Assembly: GCF_022557175.1 (NCBI RefSeq) | Contig: NZ_CP092915.1 | Location: forward strand, 7,130,001-7,194,000 | DNA: 64,000 nucleotides | From: Mycolicibacterium sp. YH-1 | Lineage (GTDB): Bacteria > Actinomycetota > Actinomycetes > Mycobacteriales > Mycobacteriaceae | Reading direction: 5' to 3' | Shown: in pieces, positions 9,283 to 17,563 of the stretch | Layout of the letters: the number at the start of each line of letters is the position of its first letter | Numbering within the stretch: position 1 is the first letter of the stretch | Made by a program: the position numbers and the translations under genes | Notes under the pieces: generated by a model | What the model saw: only the letters and a program-made list of their open reading frames with translations | Database searches by the model: none | Told to the model about the DNA's origin: nothing

Positions 9283-10035
9283 TCAGCCACGGCCCAGCAA
9301 CGGCATGCTGGTCGCCATGATGGTGAGGAACGGGACACTGACATCGGTGGGCAGCCCCGCGATATGCGCGACGGTCGAGCCAACATGGCGGACATCGAAT
9401 TTGGGCTCAGCACGAACGGCCCCGTCGGCCTGTAACGAGCCGGACTCGAAGCCCGACGTCATCGTGGTGGCTGCGTTGCCGACGTCGATCTGGCCCACCG
9501 CGATGCCGCTGTCACGGCCTTCCAATGCCAACGCGCGGGTCAGACCGTTGACCGCGAATTTGCTCGCCGTGTAAGGGACTGCGTGCGGTCGCGGCACCTG
9601 CGCCGATACCGACCCGATATTGATGATGCGCCCGCCCTGCGGATCCTGCGCCGCCATGATGCGCATCGCGGCCTTGGCGCACAGAAAGGATCCGGTGACG
9701 TTGACGGTCATCGTCTGCACCCAGTCCTGCAGCGGAGTTTCGGTGACGGGTTTCTGGGTGCCGAATACGCCGGCGGAGTTGACCAGGACATCGATCCGGC
9801 CACGGCGACGGGCGATTTCGGCGAACCCCGCCTCTACCGCGTCTTCGTGGGTGACATCGAGCACCAGCGCCGCACCCGAACCCGCGAGATCGATGCTCTG
9901 CTGCAGACTTTCCGCAGTCCGCCCACAGAACACCACATGATGCCCGGCGGCGGCGAGCGCGAGGCCGGCCGCGCGACCGATACCGCCACCCCCGCCGGTG
10001 ATGACAGCCACCGGGGCGCGGTCAGTGGCTGGCAC
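9283..10035 (-). CDS. SDR family oxidoreductase of the sugar-acid operon
   Basis: Classical SDR of 250 residues. TGGGGGIG is the NAD(P) motif, NSAG replaces NNAG, SVSAQVPRPHAVPYTASK supplies catalytic Ser, Tyr and Lys, and the C-terminus is short (SMPLLGRG). GTG 10035 overlaps the dehydratase end by 14 bp, showing tight coupling; a longer frame upstream only mirrors the dehydratase gene. In this context it could be the aldose or lactol 1-dehydrogenase that makes the acid, since several sugar 1-dehydrogenases are SDRs, or a 2-keto-3-deoxy acid 4-dehydrogenase. Substrate not deducible from sequence. Confidence 0.88.
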   Translation of the reverse strand: MPATDRAPVAVITGGGGGIGRAAGLALAAAGHHVVFCGRTAESLQQSIDLAGSGAALVLDVTHEDAVEAGFAEIARRRGRIDVLVNSAGVFGTQKPVTETPLQDWVQTMTVNVTGSFLCAKAAMRIMAAQDPQGGRIINIGSVSAQVPRPHAVPYTASKFAVNGLTRALALEGRDSGIAVGQIDVGNAATTMTSGFESGSLQADGAVRAEPKFDVRHVGSTVAHIAGLPTDVSVPFLTIMATSMPLLGRG

Positions 10036-11734
10036 GCGGCACTCCCGAACCCCGCCTGCCGCGCAGGAAGTCGAAGTCGGCGCCGGTGTCGGCCTGGGTA
10101 ACGTGCTGCAGATACATCTGCACGTAACCCCCTTCGACCTGCTTGGACGCGCCGGCCAACTGGGCGATCTCGCGACGTCTTGCCAGCTCGTCATCGCTGA
10201 CATCGAGGTGCAGGCGGCGCGCGGGCACATCAAGCTCGATGACGTCCCCGTCCTGCACATACGCCAGGGGCCCGCCCGCCGCTGCCTCCGGCGCGACGTG
10301 CAGGACGACAGCGCCGAATGCGGTACCGCTCATCCTCGCGTCGGAGATGCGCACCATATCGGTGACGCCTTCCCGCAACAGCTTTGCCGGGATGGGCAGA
10401 TTCCCCATCTCGGGCATGCCGGGGTACCCCTTCGGTCCCGCACCTTTGAGCACCAGCACCGAATCCTTGTCGACGGGCAGTGCGGGGTCGTCGAGGCGGG
10501 CCTTCAAGTCGTCGATGTCCTCGAACACCACCGCCCGGCCACGGTGGACCAGCAGCTCGGGCGTGGCCGCCGACGGTTTGATGATCGCGCCGTTGGGTGC
10601 GAGATTGCCGTGCAGCACCGCGATACCGGCGTCCTGCTGTAACGGCTCCTGGCGGGTCAGAATAGCCGGCGAGCCCCAGGAAGTGATGCCTTCCACGTTG
10701 GCGCCCAACGACTTACCGGTGACGGTGAGGGCGTCGCGGTGCAGCAAGTCACCGAGCTCATTGATCACCACGGGCAGGCCGCCAGCGTCGAAGAACTCAT
10801 CCATCAGGTAGGTGCCCGACGGCACCAGATCCACGATCAACGGGGTTCCGGCGGCCACACTGTCGAAGTCATCGAGGACCAACGGCACCTCGATGCGGCC
10901 GGCCAGTGCCAGCAGGTGCACCACCGCGTTGGTCGAGCCACCGATGGCGGCGTTGATCCGGATCGCGTTCTCGAACGCCTCTCGGGTCAGGATCTGGGAC
11001 ATCGGCACGTTGTCGCGCACCAATTCCACGGCACGCACACCGGTGTCCTGGGCCAGCACCTTACGCCGGGCATCGACCGCCGGGATCGCGGCGTTGTCGG
11101 TGAGGCTCAACCCCATTCCCTCGACCAGCGATGCCATCGTCGAGGCCGTGCCCATGGTGTTGCAGTGGCCGTTGGACCGCCACATACACGCCTCGGCCGC
11201 CACGAATTCGTCGGTGCTCATCGTGCCGGCCCGCACCTGGTCGTACATCGCGTAGGTACCGGTGCCGGACGGCAACGGCACGCCGCGGCGCTTGCCCGGC
11301 AGCGTCGGCCCACCGGAGAGCACGATCGTCGGCAGGTCCACGCTTGCCGCGCCCATCAACAGTGCCGGCGTGGTCTTGTCGCACCCGCACAGCAGCACTA
11401 CTCCGTCAAGTGGGTTGGCACGCAACGTTTCCTCAACGTCCATGCTGACAAGGTTGCGGTAGAGCATGGTGGAGGGACGCATCAGCGTCTCCCCCATCGA
11501 TGTCACAGGGAACTCGAGCGGGAACCCGCCGGCTTCGTACACCCCGCGCGCCACGTGTTCGGCGAGTTCGCGGAAGTGCGCATTGCACGGCGTCAGCTGC
11601 GACCAGGTGTTGCAGATCCCGATCACCGGCCTGCCGTCGAACATCCGGTTGGGCACACCCGTCGCCTTGATGCCGGAGCGGTGGAAGAAGCCGGTCTTGT
11701 CGAGGCCGGCGAACCAGTTCTGTGAGCGGCTCAT
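10022..11734 (-). CDS. IlvD/Edd family sugar-acid dehydratase (pentonate-type)
   Basis: 570 residues. Iron-sulfur dehydratase converting a 2,3-dihydroxy acid to the 2-oxo-3-deoxy acid. The cluster cysteines fall at Cys50 (CNTWSQLTPCN), Cys118 (CGCDKTTPA) and Cys191 (GHCNTMGTAST). Their spacing of 68 and 73 residues and the surrounding motifs are those of L-arabonate/D-xylonate dehydratases rather than of the housekeeping IlvD of branched-chain amino acid synthesis. SDARMSGTAFG near the C-terminus holds the catalytic serine of the family. ATG 11734 overlaps the IclR stop (ATGA). It is the first metabolic gene of the operon and the likely source of substrate for the aldolase. Pentonate, 5-deoxypentonate or 6-deoxyhexonate are all possible substrates. 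Confidence 0.92.
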   Translation of the reverse strand: MSRSQNWFAGLDKTGFFHRSGIKATGVPNRMFDGRPVIGICNTWSQLTPCNAHFRELAEHVARGVYEAGGFPLEFPVTSMGETLMRPSTMLYRNLVSMDVEETLRANPLDGVVLLCGCDKTTPALLMGAASVDLPTIVLSGGPTLPGKRRGVPLPSGTGTYAMYDQVRAGTMSTDEFVAAEACMWRSNGHCNTMGTASTMASLVEGMGLSLTDNAAIPAVDARRKVLAQDTGVRAVELVRDNVPMSQILTREAFENAIRINAAIGGSTNAVVHLLALAGRIEVPLVLDDFDSVAAGTPLIVDLVPSGTYLMDEFFDAGGLPVVINELGDLLHRDALTVTGKSLGANVEGITSWGSPAILTRQEPLQQDAGIAVLHGNLAPNGAIIKPSAATPELLVHRGRAVVFEDIDDLKARLDDPALPVDKDSVLVLKGAGPKGYPGMPEMGNLPIPAKLLREGVTDMVRISDARMSGTAFGAVVLHVAPEAAAGGPLAYVQDGDVIELDVPARRLHLDVSDDELARRREIAQLAGASKQVEGGYVQMYLQHVTQADTGADFDFLRGRRGSGVPRASH

Positions 11735-12537
11735 CGGGATTCCGCCAACGCCAGTGCATCGCTGACCTGACGGGCCGCGTCGACAACGGCTTTGGTGATC
11801 TGCTCGTGGGATCGGGCGAAGGTGCTGCGGATCGTGGTGACGGAGATCGCGGCAACCGCCCGGCCGCTCGGATCGAGCACCGGCGCGGCGACGCAGCACA
11901 CCTCCTCGACGAGTTCACCGTCGTCGAACGCAAATCCATCGATACGTGCCTTCTCGATGCGCTCCCGCAGTTCGCCCGCCGTCGCTGCGGTGAACCGGGT
12001 ATAGGGCACGGGACGGAAATCGCGCAGATACTGGTCCACTTCCTCGGCCGGCGTGTAGGCCAGCACCACCTTGCCCATCGCGGTGCAGTACGCGGGAAGC
12101 TCAGAGCCGGGCATCGGTTCGATGCGGAACATCTGGCGCGACGGAATGCTGTCGGCATAGACGATCGACCCACGGTGCAGGGTGCCCAGATTGACGGTCT
12201 CATGGAACATCTCGGCGAGTTCGAGCAACTTCGGCCGGGCGAGATCGATCAAGCCGGTGCGATCTTTGATCGAGTTGGCAACCGCGACAAGCTTCATGGT
12301 GAGCCGGTACTTGCGGCCTTCAGCGACGTGCTCGACGTAGCCACCGCTCACCAATGTGCTGAGCAACCGGTCGACGGCGGGCTTGGACAGTTCCAGCTCG
12401 CGCGCCAGTTCGGTGATACCGGAGGCATCCACTCTGCCCAGTACCTCGATGAGGCGCATAGCGTTGGACACCGAGGCCACCTCGCGGTCGCGCCGCGCCG
12501 ATACCGCACCTTCGGTGGAGCCTTCTTCCTCTGACAC
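11731..12537 (-). CDS. IclR family transcriptional regulator of the sugar-acid cluster
   Basis: 268 residues. An N-terminal winged helix (about 20-85: VSNAMRLIEVLGR, ITELARELELSKPAVDRLLSTL) is followed by the IclR effector-binding domain (about 95-265; LPAYCTAMGKVVLA, AISVTTIRSTF). GTG 12537 has AGGGAG 8 nt upstream. It is the promoter-proximal gene of the minus-strand operon and lies next to the divergent control region with repeated TATGCGA elements. It most likely senses a sugar acid or keto-deoxy acid and controls both arms, including its own expression. Confidence 0.93.
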   Translation of the reverse strand: MSEEEGSTEGAVSARRDREVASVSNAMRLIEVLGRVDASGITELARELELSKPAVDRLLSTLVSGGYVEHVAEGRKYRLTMKLVAVANSIKDRTGLIDLARPKLLELAEMFHETVNLGTLHRGSIVYADSIPSRQMFRIEPMPGSELPAYCTAMGKVVLAYTPAEEVDQYLRDFRPVPYTRFTAATAGELRERIEKARIDGFAFDDGELVEEVCCVAAPVLDPSGRAVAAISVTTIRSTFARSHEQITKAVVDAARQVSDALALAESR

Positions 12538-12805
12538 TGACGCTCCCTAAACTTCGTTATGCGAGTCATAGATTCGCATACGAACGCTAGAACAGGTGGG
12601 TTCGACTGTCAATAACGCGAACATGTCCGGCAATTCGGGTTTCATACTGCCTCTTGACGATGAGATGCGAATCACTTTATCGTATGCCGAGCCGGTTCGG
12701 CAGTTCGGTATCCGACAAGACGCCTTGCTATGCGAAGCAATGGATACGCGCGATAACCCCGGCCTACCCAAATGAACGGGCACGTGGCCCAGAACGGATA
12801 CATCG
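12538..12805 (+). promoter_or_regulatory. divergent control region with TATGCGA elements, candidate IclR operators
   Basis: This 268-bp gap separates the IclR-led minus operon from the plus-strand operon. TATGCGA (12558-12564) and its inverse TCGCATA (12574-12580) form an inverted repeat with a 9-bp spacer, flanked by TTCG and CGAA. A related ATGCGAATC lies at 12665-12673, and TTGCTATGCGAAGCAA (12725-12740) embeds the element between TTGCT and AGCAA arms. The first pair lies within 45 bp of the iclR start, the last about 70 bp before the dehydrogenase start, so both arms could be regulated. Operator function is inferred. Confidence 0.5.
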
Positions 12806-13909
12806 GTGACCCACCACATCGCAGTACTACGCGGAGACGGCATCGGACCTGAGATCGTCGATCAGGCGACCAAGGTCTTGGAGGCAGCAGCAGCAGCCGT
12901 TCCCGGAGTGGACTTTCACCTCGAGTATCTCGATGGCGGCGCCGACTACTACGTGCGCTCCCTGGAAGTCGCGCCCGCGAGCACCTGGGATGCCATGCGT
13001 CGCGCGGATGCCATCCTGATGGGATCGATGGGCCATCCCGATATCCGGATGCCCGACGGCACTGAGGTGCAGGGTCATTTCATCGTCAACGCCCGCAAGA
13101 CGTTCGACCTCTACGCGGGTGTTCGGCCCATCAAGACCTATCCCGGCTCCCGCGGACTCCAGCCCGACACCGAGGTGGACCTCGTCATGGTCCGGGAGAG
13201 CACCGAGGGCCTCTTCGCGTCCTTCGGCGGCGGCGCCCAGGTCGGCGACGACGTGCACGCCGACACCATGATCATCACCCGCAAGGGCACTGAGCGGATC
13301 AGCCGGTACGCGCTGAGCCTGGCGCGGACACGCTCCGGGCGGCCCCAGGACGGCAAGCAGCTGGTGACCTGTGTAGACAAGGCGAACATCTTCCGGTCGC
13401 TGCACTTCTTCCGCAAGGTGTTCGACGAGACCGCTGCGGGCTTTCCTGATGTGCAGACCGAGCACGCCCTGGTCGACTCGTTCTCGATGAACCTGGTGAT
13501 GCACCCGGAACGTTACGACGTGTTGGTGGCCGAGAACATGTTCGGTGACATCCTGTCCGACCTGGCCGCGGCTCTGGTCGGCGGCCTGGGCCTGGCACCG
13601 TCCGGCGACATCGGCGACAACCACGCGATGTTCCAGCCCGCGCACGGCTCGGCGCCCGATATCGCCGGCCAGGACGTGGCCAACCCGGTTGCCACGATCG
13701 TGTCCGCGCGCATGATGCTCGACTGGCTGGCCGAACGCCGGGATGACAACGCGCTGCGGACCGCCGCCGACGTCGTCGAGCGGGCCGTGGTCGCCACGAT
13801 GGCCAGCGGCCGACTCACCGCTGATCTTGGTGGCACGCTGAGCTGTTCGCAGTTCGGTGATGCCGTGGCCGCGGAGGTCGCCCGGGTAGCAGCAGAGATC
13901 GCCGTATGA
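12806..13909 (+). CDS. isocitrate/isopropylmalate/tartrate dehydrogenase family protein
   Basis: 367 residues of the beta-decarboxylating 3-hydroxyacid dehydrogenase fold. LRGDGIGPEIVDQA at the N-terminus, MVRESTEGLFASFGGG (substrate loop), CVDKANIFRS (catalytic Lys), ENMFGDILSDLAAALVGGLGLAPS (metal aspartates) and PAHGSAPDIAGQDVANP (NAD site) are all present. It is not adjacent to leu genes. The family includes tartrate dehydrogenase, and the same fold (PdxA2) oxidatively decarboxylates 4-phosphothreonate after a DUF1537 kinase has acted; a DUF1537 kinase is in this operon. GTG 12806 is the start; its end overlaps the permease start (ATGA). Substrate uncertain. Confidence 0.88.
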   Translation: MTHHIAVLRGDGIGPEIVDQATKVLEAAAAAVPGVDFHLEYLDGGADYYVRSLEVAPASTWDAMRRADAILMGSMGHPDIRMPDGTEVQGHFIVNARKTFDLYAGVRPIKTYPGSRGLQPDTEVDLVMVRESTEGLFASFGGGAQVGDDVHADTMIITRKGTERISRYALSLARTRSGRPQDGKQLVTCVDKANIFRSLHFFRKVFDETAAGFPDVQTEHALVDSFSMNLVMHPERYDVLVAENMFGDILSDLAAALVGGLGLAPSGDIGDNHAMFQPAHGSAPDIAGQDVANPVATIVSARMMLDWLAERRDDNALRTAADVVERAVVATMASGRLTADLGGTLSCSQFGDAVAAEVARVAAEIAV

Positions 13910-15369
13910 CCGGGTTGGCCACGACGGTACTGCTGGCGGCCGAGGAGGCACCGGCAGCCACCGTCGGGGATGATCTGCTGCTCGGACTGACCATTGGCAG
14001 CGTTGTCCTCATCATCGTGCTCATCGCCTGGGCCAAGTTGCATCCGCTGATCGCCCTGATGACCGGTGCCGCGTTCCTGGGTGTCACCTCCGGCCTCGGT
14101 GCCGGCGCGACGATCGAGAGTTTCACCGAAGGACTCGGCGGCACCATCGGTGATGCCGGACTGCTGATCGCGTTGGGCGCGATGTTCGGTCAGCTTCTCA
14201 ACGTCTCGGGCGCGGCGACCAACCTGGTGGACCGGTTCGTCCATATGGTGCCGAATCGGGCCATCCCCTGGGCGATGGCGGGCATCGCATTCCTCATCGG
14301 GTTGCCCCTGTTCTTCGAAGTCGCCTTGGTGCTGATCTTCCCCATCATCGTTCTGGTGGTGCGGCGCACCGGATTACCGCTTCTCAAGGTCGCCATGCCG
14401 GCCCTGGCATCGCTGTCGCTGCTGAACGGATTCCTGCCACCGCATCCGGGTCCGCTGCTGGCGGTCTCCGCATTCAACGCCGACCTGGGCCGGACACTGC
14501 TGTTCGGCATCATCATCGCCATCCCGACCGTCATCCTCGGTGGGCCGCTGCTCGGCAATCTGCTCAGCCGCTGGGTGCAGTCACCGGATGTCAAAACGCT
14601 GCTGTTCGGCCAGGATTCGCGGCCCGCCGACGGGGACGATCAAGACTCCGGCACCGGGGGCACCGGGTCCACCCTGGTGGCTCCAGCGAAGAACACCCTG
14701 AAGACACCGAGCATCACCTCGACACTGGTGACGATGCTGCTTCCGGTGGGCCTGATGCTCATCCGTGCTGTCGCTGAAATGGTACTGCCCGAGGGTGATT
14801 CGATCCGACACGCAGCAGAGCTGATCGGTGAACCGACCGTTGCGCTGTTCGCGGGCTGCGTGCTGGCAATGTTCACCTTCGGGCTGGCCACCGGGATGGG
14901 CAAGTCCAAGGTCGGTAGCGTGATGGGATCGGGGCTGCCGCTGGTCGCGGGCATCATCCTGATCGTCGGCGCCGGCGGTGGTTTCAAGTCCACGCTGGTG
15001 GCCACCGGGGTCGGCGACGTGATCGCCGACCTGGCGCACGGCCTGGGGCTACCCATGTTGATGCTCGGATGGCTGCTGGCCGCAATGATTCGCATCGCCG
15101 TCGGTTCCGGCACGGTCGCGATCATCACCACCGCAGGTCTGCTCGCCCCACTCGCTGCCGGAATGAGCCCCAACCAGGCAGCCCTGATGGCGCTGGCCAT
15201 CGGCGCCGGATCGCGATTCATGTCCCACGTCAACGACGCCGGGTTCTGGATGGTCAAGGAATTCCTGAACCTCAGTGTCAAGGACACCTTCCGCACCTGG
15301 ACAGTCATGGACTGCACCGTCTCGGTGATCGCAGGTATCGGCGTACTGATACTCGGCGCGTTCGTCTGA
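13906..15369 (+). CDS. GntP family gluconate/sugar-acid permease
   Basis: 487 residues with about a dozen hydrophobic segments. GntP-family hallmarks are FEVALVLIFPI near residue 140, LPPHPGPLLAV near 178, and the C-terminal GAGSRFMSHVNDAGFWMVKEF. This family carries proton-coupled uptake of gluconate and related sugar acids. The start ATG overlaps the dehydrogenase stop by 4 bp. Residues 225-260 form a long cytoplasmic Gly/Asp-rich loop (DGDDQDSGTGGTG). Its presence supports the view that the cluster's substrate enters as an acid sugar. Confidence 0.92.
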   Translation: MTGLATTVLLAAEEAPAATVGDDLLLGLTIGSVVLIIVLIAWAKLHPLIALMTGAAFLGVTSGLGAGATIESFTEGLGGTIGDAGLLIALGAMFGQLLNVSGAATNLVDRFVHMVPNRAIPWAMAGIAFLIGLPLFFEVALVLIFPIIVLVVRRTGLPLLKVAMPALASLSLLNGFLPPHPGPLLAVSAFNADLGRTLLFGIIIAIPTVILGGPLLGNLLSRWVQSPDVKTLLFGQDSRPADGDDQDSGTGGTGSTLVAPAKNTLKTPSITSTLVTMLLPVGLMLIRAVAEMVLPEGDSIRHAAELIGEPTVALFAGCVLAMFTFGLATGMGKSKVGSVMGSGLPLVAGIILIVGAGGGFKSTLVATGVGDVIADLAHGLGLPMLMLGWLLAAMIRIAVGSGTVAIITTAGLLAPLAAGMSPNQAALMALAIGAGSRFMSHVNDAGFWMVKEFLNLSVKDTFRTWTVMDCTVSVIAGIGVLILGAFV

Positions 15370-15400
15370 CGCGCGGAAATCTCCTAGGAAAGGCAACGGC

Positions 15401-16738
15401 GTGTTAGTAGTGCGGAAGGCCTGTCTCTATCTCTCGGGGCTGGCGGTCGTGGTCTTCATCGCCGGACTGGCGGCCGGCACGGCGGGCATTTGGCAACCCG
15501 CCGTGCTGGTCGCGGTATTCGGCGCTGCCATCGGCATCGGCGCTCTTCAGTCGATGAAGAGCTACCAGTACACTGGCTGGATCATCGCCTGTGTCGTGGC
15601 GGCGTTGCTGTTCCCGAATGCCTTCCGCAGCTGGGGCGGGGTGAATCTCAGCGGTAAGTTCCTGATGACCACAATCATTCAGCTGGTGATGTTCGGGATG
15701 GCCACCCAGATGCGGCTGGCCGACTTCAGGGGTGTCGCCCGGCACCCTCGGGGCGTCCTCGTAGGCCTCATCGGGCACTACTCGGTGATGCCGATCGCAG
15801 CGGTGATCCTCGTGCAGTTCGCCGACCTACCGAAGGAGATCGGCCTGGGGGTCATCCTCTACGGCTGCGTGGCCAGCGGCCTGGCCTCCAACGTGATGAG
15901 CCTGCTCGCCAAGGCGAATATCGCCCTGGCCGTGACGATCACAGCAATGTCGACCATCCTGTCACCATTGGCGACGCCATTGCTGATGAAGCTGCTGGCC
16001 GGCCGCATCGTCGATGTCAGCCTCATCTCGATGATGTTCGACGTCATCCGGATCACCCTGGTCCCGGTGGCAGCTGCCCTGCTGGTGGACTATCTACGCA
16101 CCGCCGCCCCCAGCGCGGCGCGAAAGGTGGATATCGCTGTCGCGATCTCGGTGGCTTGGCTGATCGGACTGCTCCTCGGCGGCTGGACCTACGCCGCAAC
16201 TCACCTGGGCGCCACGCAACTCGGAGTCTTCCAATCGTTGTCGTACGTGACGGCCGCGATCATCCTTGCGCGGCTCTATCATCTCCTGGTCACCGGGCCC
16301 ATGCCTGCCATCGAGACCGCGATGCCGTATGCGTCGATGTTCGGGATCATGTACTACAACACCATCACCACCGCAGCCGGGCGCGATGCGCTGCTCGACG
16401 TCGGACTGATCCTGCTCGCCGTCGGTATCGTCCACAACGTCACCGGTTACGTCTTCGGCTACTGGGGCAGCCGCCTCAGCGGACTGGACCAGCGCGACGC
16501 CCGCTCGGTGACCTTCGAGGTCGGCATGCAAAACGGCGGTATGGCAACGGGATTGGCGGCATCGATGAACATGGTCGGCACCGCCGGATTGGCGGCAGCG
16601 GTGTTCAGCCCGCTCGGCAACATCACCGGATCCCTGCTGGCCAACTACTGGTCGCGCCGGCCACCCACGGGATCGTCCGAATCGATAACGGTCGAGCAAG
16701 CCGATGAGCCGGCCGTCGAGACGGGAAGAACAGCGTGA
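15401..16738 (+). CDS. bile acid:sodium symporter (BASS) family transporter
   Basis: 445 residues, about ten to twelve membrane segments. The first 60 residues add two extra helices before the BASS core. The core shows MFGMATQMRLADF, the crossover-helix signature TFEVGMQNGGMATGLA near residue 370, and paired five-helix repeats. BASS proteins import organic anions with sodium. GTG 15401 has AGGAAAGG 8 nt upstream. A second, structurally different transporter beside GntP suggests either two substrates or an import/export pair. The C-terminal 40 residues are polar and cytoplasmic. Its stop overlaps the next start (GTGA). Confidence 0.85.
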   Translation: MLVVRKACLYLSGLAVVVFIAGLAAGTAGIWQPAVLVAVFGAAIGIGALQSMKSYQYTGWIIACVVAALLFPNAFRSWGGVNLSGKFLMTTIIQLVMFGMATQMRLADFRGVARHPRGVLVGLIGHYSVMPIAAVILVQFADLPKEIGLGVILYGCVASGLASNVMSLLAKANIALAVTITAMSTILSPLATPLLMKLLAGRIVDVSLISMMFDVIRITLVPVAAALLVDYLRTAAPSAARKVDIAVAISVAWLIGLLLGGWTYAATHLGATQLGVFQSLSYVTAAIILARLYHLLVTGPMPAIETAMPYASMFGIMYYNTITTAAGRDALLDVGLILLAVGIVHNVTGYVFGYWGSRLSGLDQRDARSVTFEVGMQNGGMATGLAASMNMVGTAGLAAAVFSPLGNITGSLLANYWSRRPPTGSSESITVEQADEPAVETGRTA

Positions 16739-17526
16739 ACACAACCGCGACCGAGCAAGGCCAGTACGAAGTGCTTGCCGTGCGCTATGGCGAATGGCAC
16801 ACGACCATGCGGCAGATCTATCACTCATTCGATGTCTACCAGGAGGAAGATGCGCCGGTACAGATCGACTACTACTTCTGGGTCGTCCGCAACAGTGCGA
16901 GAACCATTGTGGTGGACACCGGCTTTCGCCCAGAGGTAGCACTACGTCGAGGACGTGAGCTACTGACTCCGGTGCCAGAGGCCTTGCGGCTGGCGGGCGT
17001 GGAACCCCTTGAGGTGTCTCATGTGGTCCTGACGCACTTCCACTACGACCACATCGGCAACCTCGACCTCTTTCCGCACAGCCAAGTGATTGCCGGAAGT
17101 ATCGAGTTCGATTTCTGGACGGGAGAGGTCGCCGAACAGCCGATCTTCTGCACGGCAGTCGAGGCCCACGAGATTGATCTGGTACGCAAGGCGCAGGCCG
17201 GGCAGCGACTCACCCTTGTGCCCGACGAGGATCCCCGGATTCCTGGAGTGACGTTCCGGGAGGTTACGGGCCACACCCCCGGGCAGATCGTCGTAGAAGT
17301 CCAGACGGCAGGCCGACCCGTCCTTCTCGCATCGGATGCCTCGCACATGTACGAGGAGTTCGAGAAGGAACGGCCGTTCCACATCGCTTCTAGCCTGCCC
17401 GATATGTACACGGGGCTGAAATGGCTCAAGATGCGCAGCAACGACGTCGAGGTCATTCCCGGCCACGACCCGGCGGTGATGCTCCGCTTCCCTACTGAGA
17501 ATGGGATCATCGCCCGGATCGCTTGA
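16735..17526 (+). CDS. metallo-beta-lactamase-fold hydrolase (AHL-lactonase-like)
   Basis: 263 residues. The di-metal motif LTHFHYDHIGN (HxHxDH) is near residue 101, a further metal His is in VTGHTPGQ, Asp in LLASDASHMY, and the last His in IPGHDP. This arrangement is that of the N-acyl-homoserine-lactonase-like subgroup of metallo-beta-lactamase proteins, which hydrolyse lactones or related esters. Within a sugar-acid cluster a lactonase role, opening an aldonolactone, is plausible. Coupled to the transporter by a 4-bp overlap. No signal peptide, so cytoplasmic. Confidence 0.85.
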   Translation: MNTTATEQGQYEVLAVRYGEWHTTMRQIYHSFDVYQEEDAPVQIDYYFWVVRNSARTIVVDTGFRPEVALRRGRELLTPVPEALRLAGVEPLEVSHVVLTHFHYDHIGNLDLFPHSQVIAGSIEFDFWTGEVAEQPIFCTAVEAHEIDLVRKAQAGQRLTLVPDEDPRIPGVTFREVTGHTPGQIVVEVQTAGRPVLLASDASHMYEEFEKERPFHIASSLPDMYTGLKWLKMRSNDVEVIPGHDPAVMLRFPTENGIIARIA

Positions 17527-17563
17527 GCAGGGACGTTTCGCCCCGCCAGAGAGGATTGTGCCA

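Noticed and set aside
8311..10035. Reading the aldolase/aldehyde dehydrogenase genes as the cholesterol hsaF/hsaG pair
   Set aside because: No hsaE-type hydratase or other steroid ring-degradation gene is adjacent; the operon partners are a sugar-acid dehydratase and pyruvate carboxylase.
10739..11725. 328-codon plus-strand frame inside the dehydratase
   Set aside because: Antisense to cluster cysteine motifs of the dehydratase; His/Gly-rich shadow.
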